A DNA stretch of 26,939 nucleotides from the NCBI GenBank assembly GCA_050249455.1, contig JBFWQM010000048.1, positions 1-26,939 of the forward strand, written 5' to 3'. Both the position numbers and the translations under genes were made by a program. The notes beneath the pieces were generated by a model. That model did not search any database. It was not told the DNA's origin and worked only from the letters and a program-made list of their open reading frames with translations. Source of the DNA: JBFWQM01 sp050249455. Lineage in GTDB: Bacteria > Pseudomonadota > Alphaproteobacteria > MPNO01 > VGEU01. This document shows positions 17,270-24,869 of this stretch, piece after piece. Numbering within the stretch: position 1 is the stretch's first letter; each line of letters begins with the position of its first letter.

Positions 17270-17703
17270 GACGGGGCCATACTATTCCCGGACGCCAAGC
17301 GGACGGCAAGCCGAACCTTGGCCGGCGCCGCGGCTTCGAAGGCGAACAGGGCAAGTCTCGGTATCGCCACCCCGGCAATCGCCGCAGCGGCGCCTGGCTC
17401 GGGCAGCCGTTCCACCGCGTCGATGGGCACCAGGTCCACCACCAGCCCGACCGGGGCCGAATCCAGGCTCTCCATAGGCACGATCCCGATGCCGCGTACC
17501 TCCAGGAGGCCGCGCAGGGCGCCCGGGGCGCTCGCGCGCAGGGCGCCTCCCACCGGCTCGACGGCCACCTGGTCGTCGGCGACCAGGACGGCGCCGGTCT
17601 CGATCAGCCGCAGGGCGAGGTCGGACTTGCCGCTGCCGGAGGGACCGCGGATCAGGACGCCGACCCGGTCGAGCGCGACGCAGGTGGCATGGACCAGGGT
17701 CAT
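17266..17703 (-). CDS. hprK: HPr kinase/phosphorylase, short alphaproteobacterial form
   Basis: A 145-residue protein containing only the catalytic domain of HprK, which phosphorylates and dephosphorylates HPr on serine. Walker A is IRGPSGSGKSDLALRLIE (GPSGSGKS at 20-27), followed by VLVADDQVAVE. The HprK signature LLEVRGIGIVPME is present. Firmicute HprK is about twice this length, with an extra N-terminal domain; the short form is normal in Alphaproteobacteria. The ATG overlaps the chvG stop and the TGA overlaps the rapZ start, both as ATGA. Its target HPr, with an intact Ser61, is three genes downstream. Confidence 0.94.
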   Translation of the reverse strand: MTLVHATCVALDRVGVLIRGPSGSGKSDLALRLIETGAVLVADDQVAVEPVGGALRASAPGALRGLLEVRGIGIVPMESLDSAPVGLVVDLVPIDAVERLPEPGAAAAIAGVAIPRLALFAFEAAAPAKVRLAVRLASGNSMAPS

Positions 17704-19409
17704 GCGGCGGCGGGCAGCCGCACGGTGAACCGCGCGCCCAGCACGTTGCCGGCCGCGTCGCGGCGGTTGGCGGCGGCGATGGTGCCGCGGTGGAACGACA
17801 CGATCTGGCGCGAGATCGAGAGGCCGAGCCCGGAATGGCGGCCGAACTGCTCGCCCGGCGGCCGCTCGGTGTAGAACCGCTCGAACACCCGCTCCAGCGC
17901 GTCGTCGGGGATGCCGGGCCCCTGGTCGTCGACGGTGATCTCGATCCAGCCGCCGGCCGGCCGGGCGGCCAGCACGATCTGCGAGCCCGGCGGACTGAAC
18001 GACTGGGCGTTGCCGATCAGGTTCTCCAACACGCGGCCGAGCTGCCGCTCGAGCCCGCCGACCACCATCGGCGGGCCGTCCGCCGGCAGGTCGAGCGCCA
18101 CCGCCGCCGGCAGGCCGGTCTGCCCCGCGTAGATGTCGGCGAAGGTCCGCAGCAGGCTCGCCACGTCGAACGGCCGCATGGCGCCGCGCGCCAGCTCAGC
18201 GTCCAGCCGCGACGCGTCGGAGATGTCGCTGATCAGCCGGTCGAGCCGCTGCACGTCCTCCAAGATGATCGCCATCAGGCGGCGCTGCTGGTCGGGGTCG
18301 CTGACCCGCGCCGCCGTCTCCACGGCGCTGCGCAGCGAGGTCAGCGGGTTCTTGATCTCGTGCGCCACGTCGGCGGCGAAGTGCTCCACCTCCTCCATGC
18401 GGTCCCACAGGGCGGCGGTCATCTCGCGCAGCGACGCCGACAGGTCGCCGATCTCGTCATGGCGGCGGGTGAAGTCGGGGATCTCGACGTCGCGGTTGAG
18501 GCCGCGGCGGACCTGCTCCGCCGCCGCCGCCAGGCGCAGCACTGGGCGCGCGATGGTGCCCGAAAGATAGAGCGACATCAGCACGGTGACCGCCAGCGCC
18601 ACGGCGAAGACCTTGAGGATGTCGAGGCGGACATCGCGCACCGCGCCCTCGATCTCCCAGCTCCCCGCGGTGACCAGGACGGCGCCGAGCACCTTCTTGA
18701 ACGGCTGCACCGGCACCGCGGCGCTGAGCACCAGCCCGCCTTCGCCATTGCCGCGCAGCATCGTCGCGGTCTCGCCGGCTAGCGCCTTGACCACCTCCGA
18801 GTACTGGTCGGCGCGCTGCACCGCCACCTCGCGGTACATCTCCAGGTCGCCGCGGAAGCGGACCAGCATGACGAAGTCGCGGTAGGCGTCGATCACGTCG
18901 TCGATGATCGGCTGGCGGACCTGCGGCGGCGGCAGCTCGCGGATGGTGATCTCGCCGCCCGGGCCGATCAGGGCCATCGAGTCGGCGACCAGGTTGCCGT
19001 CGAGCCCGAACAGCCGTGCGCGGATGCGGGTCGGCTGCACGATGCGGCGCAGCATCGGTCGTGCCACCTCGGGCCGCAGGGTCTGGTTGCCGTCGCCGCC
19101 GGTGCCGATCGCGCTCTCGCCCAGCGCGCCGGCGAAAATGTCGGCCTGGGTGGTCAGCGCGTTCAGGTTGGCGTGGATCAGGTTGTCCTGGTACTGCCCG
19201 AGATAGAGCAGGCCGGCGCCGAGGATGGCCAGCGCGAACACGTTGACCAGGAGGATGCGCAAGGTGAGCGGCGAGCGCAGCCCGAGCCGGATCCGGCGCG
19301 GCCGCCGCAGGCCCAGCGGGGGCGCGGCCGGGGCCGACGCTGCCGTCGGCCGGTCCGTGGCAGCCTCGCGTCGCGCCGGCGCGTCCGATTCGAGGCTGAG
19401 CTGCGCCAT
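17700..19409 (-). CDS. chvG: Envelope-stress sensor histidine kinase ChvG
   Basis: A 569-residue inner-membrane sensor kinase partnered with ChvI. Transmembrane helix 1 is at about residues 51-71, a periplasmic sensing domain runs from about 72 to 260, and helix 2 is at about 264-284. HAMP follows (about 285-340). The H-box AADVAHEIKNPLTSLRSA carries His350. The ATPase domain has the N-box ENLIGNAQSFSPP, the G1 box DDQGPGIPD and the G2 box GRHSGLGLSISRQI. In rhizobia ChvG/ExoS responds to acidity and envelope state. It begins 3 nt after chvI and ends in an ATGA overlap with hprK. No exoR-like inhibitor gene is in the window. The N-terminal tail of about 45 residues is rich in Ala, Pro and Arg and cytoplasmic. 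Confidence 0.94.
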   Translation of the reverse strand: MAQLSLESDAPARREAATDRPTAASAPAAPPLGLRRPRRIRLGLRSPLTLRILLVNVFALAILGAGLLYLGQYQDNLIHANLNALTTQADIFAGALGESAIGTGGDGNQTLRPEVARPMLRRIVQPTRIRARLFGLDGNLVADSMALIGPGGEITIRELPPPQVRQPIIDDVIDAYRDFVMLVRFRGDLEMYREVAVQRADQYSEVVKALAGETATMLRGNGEGGLVLSAAVPVQPFKKVLGAVLVTAGSWEIEGAVRDVRLDILKVFAVALAVTVLMSLYLSGTIARPVLRLAAAAEQVRRGLNRDVEIPDFTRRHDEIGDLSASLREMTAALWDRMEEVEHFAADVAHEIKNPLTSLRSAVETAARVSDPDQQRRLMAIILEDVQRLDRLISDISDASRLDAELARGAMRPFDVASLLRTFADIYAGQTGLPAAVALDLPADGPPMVVGGLERQLGRVLENLIGNAQSFSPPGSQIVLAARPAGGWIEITVDDQGPGIPDDALERVFERFYTERPPGEQFGRHSGLGLSISRQIVSFHRGTIAAANRRDAAGNVLGARFTVRLPAAA

Positions 19410-19412
19410 GCG

Positions 19413-20114
19413 TCAGTCGTCGCGGTAGCGGTAGCCGATCCCGTACAGCGTCTCGATCTGGCCGAATTCCGGATCGATCGCGCGGAATTTCTTGCGCAGC
19501 CGCTTGATGTGGCTGTCGATGGTGCGGTCGTCGACATAGACGTGCTCGCCGTAGGCGGCGTCCATGAGCTGGTCGCGGGTCTTCACATGGCCGGGCCGGA
19601 TCGCCAGCGACTTGACGATCAGGAACTCGGTCACCGTCAGGTCGACCTCGCTGCCGCGCCAACTGCACATGTGGCGCGCCGAATCGAGGGTCAGGTCGCC
19701 CCGCACCGTGGGCGGTTCGTTCTCGGCCGGCGAGCCGTCCTGCTTGGCCGCCTCGCGGCGGCGCAGCACGGCGCGGATGCGCTCCAGCAGGAGGCGCTGC
19801 GAGAATGGTTTCTTGATGTAGTCGTCGGCCCCCATGCGGAGGCCCAGGATCTCGTCCACCTCGTCGTCCTTGGAGGTGAGGAAGATGACCGGCACGTTGG
19901 ACTGCTTGCGCAGCCGCGACAGCGTCTCCATGCCGTCCATCCGCGGCATTTTTATGTCCAGGATGACCAGGTCCACCGGATGGGAGGTCAGCCCCTGGAT
20001 GGCGGCGACGCCGTCGGTATAGGTGCGTACGGCGAACCCGTCGGCTTCGAGCGCGATCGAGATCGAGGCCAGGATGTTGCGGTCGTCGTCGACCAGCGCG
20101 ATCGTCTGCTTCAC
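19413..20114 (-). CDS. chvI: Two-component response regulator ChvI
   Basis: A 233-residue OmpR/PhoB-type regulator. The receiver domain contains IALVDDDRNI, the phospho-acceptor Asp53 in LVILDIKMPRMDG, VIFLTSKDDE and DDYIKKPFSQRLL. The winged-helix domain contains SEVDLTVTEFLIVKSLA and DDRTIDSHIKRLRKKFR. I chose the GTG at 20114 (MKQTIALVDDD), which matches the family's N-terminus and has AGGGGGAG just upstream. An ATG 39 nt further upstream is in frame, but a TATAAT hexamer lies between the two, so that longer start would probably precede the transcript. The gene is followed after 3 nt by chvG. The regulator probably controls the operon and perhaps pckA; that is inference. Confidence 0.95.
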   Translation of the reverse strand: MKQTIALVDDDRNILASISIALEADGFAVRTYTDGVAAIQGLTSHPVDLVILDIKMPRMDGMETLSRLRKQSNVPVIFLTSKDDEVDEILGLRMGADDYIKKPFSQRLLLERIRAVLRRREAAKQDGSPAENEPPTVRGDLTLDSARHMCSWRGSEVDLTVTEFLIVKSLAIRPGHVKTRDQLMDAAYGEHVYVDDRTIDSHIKRLRKKFRAIDPEFGQIETLYGIGYRYRDD

Positions 20115-20135
20115 GGCTCCCCCTTCGTCAGGCGC

Positions 20136-20141
20136 ATTATA
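20136..20141 (-). promoter_or_regulatory. Consensus -10 element (TATAAT) for the chvI operon
   Basis: A perfect TATAAT is read on the minus strand at 20141-20136, 21 nt ahead of the chvI GTG. No good -35 is seen 16-18 bp upstream, so the site may depend on an activator such as ChvI itself, or be fortuitous. The exact hexamer is notable in DNA this GC-rich. Confidence 0.45.
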
Positions 20142-20241
20142 CGTGATTCGCATAAAGATATGGGCCGTTCCCGCGGCTTCCAGGGCTGCCGCCGGGCGCG
20201 GATCGTTGACCGGCCGGGCGGCACGCCGCCAGAATGCGCCG

Positions 20242-20967
20242 ATGGCGGCCGATTCGGAATCCCTGGGCAAGGCGGCGCGGCGGCTGATTCGCGGCGCCGG
20301 GCGCGCGGCGCTGGCCACCCGCGCCGGCGCCGACGGCTGGCCCTATGCCTCGCTGGTGCTGGCGGCGTGCGGCCATGACGCGGCGCCGGTGCTGCTGATC
20401 TCCGACCTCGCCGAGCATACCCGCAACCTGGCGGCCGATCCGCGGGCGTCGCTCCTGTTCGACGCCACCGCCGGGCTCGCCGACCCGATGACCGGCAGCC
20501 GCCTGACCGTCCAGGGGCGGCTGGTGCGCGACGATTCGCCCGTCCTGGCGGCCCGGTTCGTGGCCCGCCATCCATCGGCCGCGGACTACGCCGGGTTCGG
20601 CGACTTCCACGTCTGGCGCATGGAACCGACGCGCGCCCACCTGGTGGCCGGGTTCGGCCGCATCCATTGGATCGAGGCCGCCGAACTCGTCCATGACGCC
20701 GCCGATGCCGCGCCGCTGGCCGGCGCGGAGGCCGGGATCGTGGCCCACATGAACGCCGACCACCGCGAAGCGCTGAACCTCTATGCGGCCCGCCTCGTGG
20801 GGCGCACCGGGGAAGGCTGGACAATGACGGGTATCGACCCCGAAGGTCTAGATTTGCGGCGCGAGGGCGAGACGGCGCGCCTCGACTTCGATGTTGCAGT
20901 GCACAATGCCGTGGAAGCGCGCAAGATTCTGGTGCAACTTGTGGCAAAAGCGCGCGCTAACCACTGA
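20242..20967 (+). CDS. HugZ-family pyridoxamine 5'-phosphate oxidase-like protein with DUF2470 domain
   Basis: A 241-residue cytoplasmic protein. Residues about 1-145 form the split-barrel flavin or heme-binding fold, with RAALATRAGADGWPYASLV, LLISDLAEHTRNLAADPRAS and RLTVQGRLV. The C-terminal DUF2470 region contains GIVAHMNADHREALNLYA. This two-domain layout is that of HugZ heme-utilization proteins and related FMN-binding proteins. Heme breakdown is possible but not shown by any residue I can verify. The ATG at 20242 (MAADSESLGKAARRL) matches the family N-terminus; the ribosome binding site is weak. It is divergent from chvI, sharing a 127-bp intergenic region, and pckA follows 169 nt downstream on the same strand. 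Confidence 0.85.
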   Translation: MAADSESLGKAARRLIRGAGRAALATRAGADGWPYASLVLAACGHDAAPVLLISDLAEHTRNLAADPRASLLFDATAGLADPMTGSRLTVQGRLVRDDSPVLAARFVARHPSAADYAGFGDFHVWRMEPTRAHLVAGFGRIHWIEAAELVHDAADAAPLAGAEAGIVAHMNADHREALNLYAARLVGRTGEGWTMTGIDPEGLDLRREGETARLDFDVAVHNAVEARKILVQLVAKARANH

Positions 20968-21136
20968 TTCCCGCATTTTTTTGCCTCATCTTGGGATAGA
21001 CAGCGGCCGAGCCGGCAATTATTTTGCCGTCATTCGTGCGCTTGTCGAGCTCAGGCTGTCGGGCGAATGGCGGTCCGCGCCATTCCGCAGCGGGGGGCTT
21101 TTCAGTCCCGATCGGGACGTCTGAGGAGGTTCTAAC
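20968..21136 (+). promoter_or_regulatory. pckA upstream region with 14-bp palindrome
   Basis: The region between hugZ and pckA holds AT-rich patches (CATTTTTTTGCC at 20975-20986, AATTATTTTGCC at 21017-21028) and the perfect palindrome GTCCCGATCGGGAC at 21105-21118. The palindrome ends five bases before the strong GAGGAGG ribosome binding site at 21123-21129. It could be an operator or a leader hairpin affecting translation. No convincing -35/-10 pair was found. Confidence 0.4.
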
Positions 21137-22747
<1,611 letters not shown>

Positions 22748-22763
22748 CGACCCGCGCCTGCGA

Positions 22764-22863
22764 NNNNNNNNNNNNNNNNNNNNNNNNNNNNNNNNNNNNN
22801 NNNNNNNNNNNNNNNNNNNNNNNNNNNNNNNNNNNNNNNNNNNNNNNNNNNNNNNNNNNNNNN
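22764..22863. other. Assembly gap of 100 N between pckA and the PadR-like gene
   Basis: A second run of exactly 100 N. Unlike the addB gap, its flanks do not repeat each other, so true length and content are unknown. It lies between the 3' ends of two converging genes, both of which are complete. Confidence 0.95.
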
Positions 22864-22893
22864 CGGCGCGCCCGATAACCCGCAGCCCGAGCC

Positions 22894-23478
22894 CTACGCC
22901 CGGATGCCTTCGGCGACCGCGGTGCGCAGCGCGCGCAGCCAGGCGACCTCGCCGGCCAGCCGGCGTCCCTCGTGGCCGAGGGCGAGCGTCAGGCCGGCGG
23001 AGCGCAGCGGACAGTCGGCGACGTCGGTCTCGTGGCGCAGGCGCGCCGTCTCCACCGCGGCGGCGAGGCCGTCCACGACCGACCAGCGCCCGGCCGGCTC
23101 CAGCGCATCCAGGAAGGCGACCTTCATCAGCATCACGGCGCGGAAAACCGTTTCGCCGGGGTCGCCGGCATCTGCACACAGGAGGGAACGCAGATGCCGG
23201 CGCCCGGCTTCGGTCGCACGCAGGACGGGCGACAACGCAGCCCGCCGTGCCTCGACCGCCTCGAGGCACCCGGCGGCGAGGAGAGCCTCCACGCAGCCGA
23301 GCACGACCGTCTCGGTCGGATGCCAGCAGGTGTCGCCGACCTGCTGGACGACCGTCGTCAACCGTTCGATCTCGATGTCGCCGGCGCGCGCGGCGCCAAG
23401 CACCGCGAGCTCCAGCGCCTCGCCGGGGCCGATCCGGCGGACCTCGCGGACGCGCCTCTCGACCGCCAGCACCGTCAT
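22894..23478 (-). CDS. PadR-like winged-helix protein, putative regulator
   Basis: A 194-residue protein with no strong name. The N-terminal half (about 15-100) has the pattern of a PadR winged helix: LELAVLGAARAGDIEIERL, then CWHPTETVVLGCVEALLAAG, then the wing ending in LRATEAGRRHLRSLL, where TEAGR is typical of the family. The C-terminal half (about 110-190) is helical, with VMLMKVAFLDALEPAGR and RRLAGEVAWLRALRTAV, resembling the PadR C-terminal dimerization helices. There is no signal peptide. The ATG at 23478 overlaps the stop of the iron-binding protein gene as ATGA, so the two are translationally coupled. A role in controlling iron uptake is inferred from that only. The family call is moderate because the recognition-helix region is divergent. 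Confidence 0.65.
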   Translation of the reverse strand: MTVLAVERRVREVRRIGPGEALELAVLGAARAGDIEIERLTTVVQQVGDTCWHPTETVVLGCVEALLAAGCLEAVEARRAALSPVLRATEAGRRHLRSLLCADAGDPGETVFRAVMLMKVAFLDALEPAGRWSVVDGLAAAVETARLRHETDVADCPLRSAGLTLALGHEGRRLAGEVAWLRALRTAVAEGIRA

Positions 23479-24503
23479 GGCCAGCCGACCCGATCGAACA
23501 TCTTCACCGCCTCGGCATTGTTGCGGCCGAGGATCTCGAGCGGGATCTGGTCGGCCTTGAACGCGCCCATCGTCACGTAGACCTGCGCCTTGGGCACGCC
23601 CGGGCGGACCGGCAGCTCGTGGCCGACCTCGGCGTAGATCTTCTGCGCCTCCGGCCCGACCAGGTATTCGAGCAGCTTGACCGCCTCCGCCTTGTGCTTG
23701 GCCGCGCCGGTGACGCCGGCGCCGGAGACGTTGACGTGGGTACCGCGGCCGTCCTGGTTGGGCCAGAAGACCTTGACCTTCTCGGCCACCTTGCGGTCCC
23801 GCGCAGCTTCGCTGTCGACCATGCGGCCGTAGTAGTAGGTATTGGCGATCGCGATGTCGCCCTCGCCCGCCGCCAGCGCGTAGAGCTGGTCCGAATCGCC
23901 GCCCTGCGGCTTGCGCGCGAAGTTCGCGGCGACGCCCTTGGCCCACGCCTCGGCCTTCGCCGCGCTGTCGTGGTGGATGATCGAGGCGAGCAGCGACTGG
24001 TTGTAGACGCTGTTCGACGACCGCACGAGGATGCGGCCCTTCCACTTCGCGTCCGCCAGCGCCTCGTAGGTCGACAGGTCGGCCGGCTTCACCTTGTCCA
24101 CGTTGTAGAAGATCGGCCGCGCCCGGATGCCGAGCCCGAACCACTGGTTGTCGGGGTCGCGGAAGTGCTCCGGGATATTCTTGACCAGGATCTCGGACTG
24201 GATCGGCTGCAGCACCTCGAGCTGCTTGGCGCGCCACAGGCGGCCGACGTCCACGGTGAACAGGACGTCGGCGGGGCTGGCCGAGCCTTCGTCCTTCAGC
24301 CGCTGGATCAATCCGTCGGAGCCGCCGGTGATCAGGTTGTAGGCGATGCCGGTCGCCTGCTTGAACGCCTCGAGCTGCGGCTTGATCAGGGCTTCCTGGC
24401 GGTCGGAGTAGATGTTGACGACCTGGGCTTGGGCGCTGCCTGCGACCAGGACGAGGACGGCGGCGAACATCGCCCGGCCGGTCCCTCCGTACTTCGTGGT
24501 CAT
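23475..24503 (-). CDS. Fe(3+) ABC transporter periplasmic substrate-binding protein (FutA/FbpA type)
   Basis: A 342-residue periplasmic ferric-iron-binding protein. A signal peptide spans about residues 1-26, with hydrophobic core MFAAVLVLVAGSA and the likely cleavage site AQA. The mature protein begins VVNIYSDRQEALIKPQLEAF, whose Tyr is a probable iron ligand. The C-terminal lobe has IAIANTYYYGRMVDS, the tyrosine cluster that binds iron in FutA and FbpA proteins. GADVLFTVD-like and GRGTHVNVSGAG regions also fit. The ATG at 24503 is preceded by GAGG; an upstream ATG would place 21 charged residues before the signal peptide. No permease or ATPase gene is in the window, so partners must lie elsewhere or in the 22764-22863 gap region only if that is far longer than shown. 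A Fur-like box precedes the gene. Confidence 0.92.
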   Translation of the reverse strand: MTTKYGGTGRAMFAAVLVLVAGSAQAQVVNIYSDRQEALIKPQLEAFKQATGIAYNLITGGSDGLIQRLKDEGSASPADVLFTVDVGRLWRAKQLEVLQPIQSEILVKNIPEHFRDPDNQWFGLGIRARPIFYNVDKVKPADLSTYEALADAKWKGRILVRSSNSVYNQSLLASIIHHDSAAKAEAWAKGVAANFARKPQGGDSDQLYALAAGEGDIAIANTYYYGRMVDSEAARDRKVAEKVKVFWPNQDGRGTHVNVSGAGVTGAAKHKAEAVKLLEYLVGPEAQKIYAEVGHELPVRPGVPKAQVYVTMGAFKADQIPLEILGRNNAEAVKMFDRVGWP

Positions 24504-24550
24504 GGGTGGGTGCCTCGTTTGGCGTTGGGTCGGGTGGTGGACGTAATCGC

Positions 24551-24571
24551 TGCGACTAATTCTCAATTGCA
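24551..24571 (-). promoter_or_regulatory. Candidate Fur box upstream of the iron-binding protein gene
   Basis: Read on the minus strand, the site contains TTGAGAATTAGTCGCA within a 21-bp span bounded by TGC and GCA. TTGAGAAT followed by a TCGCA-like half matches the general form of proteobacterial Fur sites. It lies 48 bp upstream of the ATG of a ferric-iron-binding protein, where iron-dependent repression would be expected. The match is by eye and other iron regulators are possible. Confidence 0.5.
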
Positions 24572-24712
24572 GCGTGGGCGCACCATAACCGCGGCCGCGG
24601 CGTTTGGCAAGCGGCGGTTCACCGCAACCGGCGGCTCACGGGGATGTCATCGTTCGGTCCAAATGCCTCGCACCGAGGGATCGAACGTTCCAGGAGAGAA
24701 GAATGATAAGGC

Positions 24713-24824
24713 AGTCATGCGCGGGCTCGACCCGCGTATCCAGCGCGCGCGGTCAGCGCGCAAGAGACTCTTCTGCGCGGCAATGCCGCGCCGCTGGATA
24801 CGCGGGTCGAGCCCGCGCATGACT
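24713..24824. repeat. Long perfect inverted repeat downstream of polA
   Basis: Arms of 31 bp, 24713-24743 and 24794-24824, are exact reverse complements around a 50-bp spacer. Each arm has the inner palindrome CGCGGGCTCGACCCGCG. Translated, the arms give MRGLDPRIQ and WIRGSSPRMT, peptides repeatedly mis-annotated in alphaproteobacterial genomes because this repeat is so common. It is non-coding and may fold into a long stem in RNA from either side. Confidence 0.92.
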
Positions 24825-24869
24825 CCAAATGGAAATCCTTGCCGGGCGAGAGGACGCAATTGCGCCCGT

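Larger units (their letters stand above)
24504..24869. other. 366-bp intergenic region between polA and the iron-binding protein gene
   Basis: This stretch has no credible gene. It contains the Fur-like box (24551-24571) and the long inverted repeat (24713-24824). Short frames here translate fragments such as MRGLDPRIQ, a familiar product of repeat DNA. No T-tailed terminator for polA is visible; CGCAATTGCG at 24855-24864 is only a 10-bp palindrome. Confidence 0.7.

Noticed and set aside
22764..22863. Second gap as another collapsed overlap
   Set aside because: The two flanks share no repeated sequence, so its real size and content cannot be inferred.
24647..24859. Short reading frame containing MRGLDPRIQ
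   Set aside because: It is a translation of the inverted repeat at 24713-24824, with no ribosome binding site or domain.
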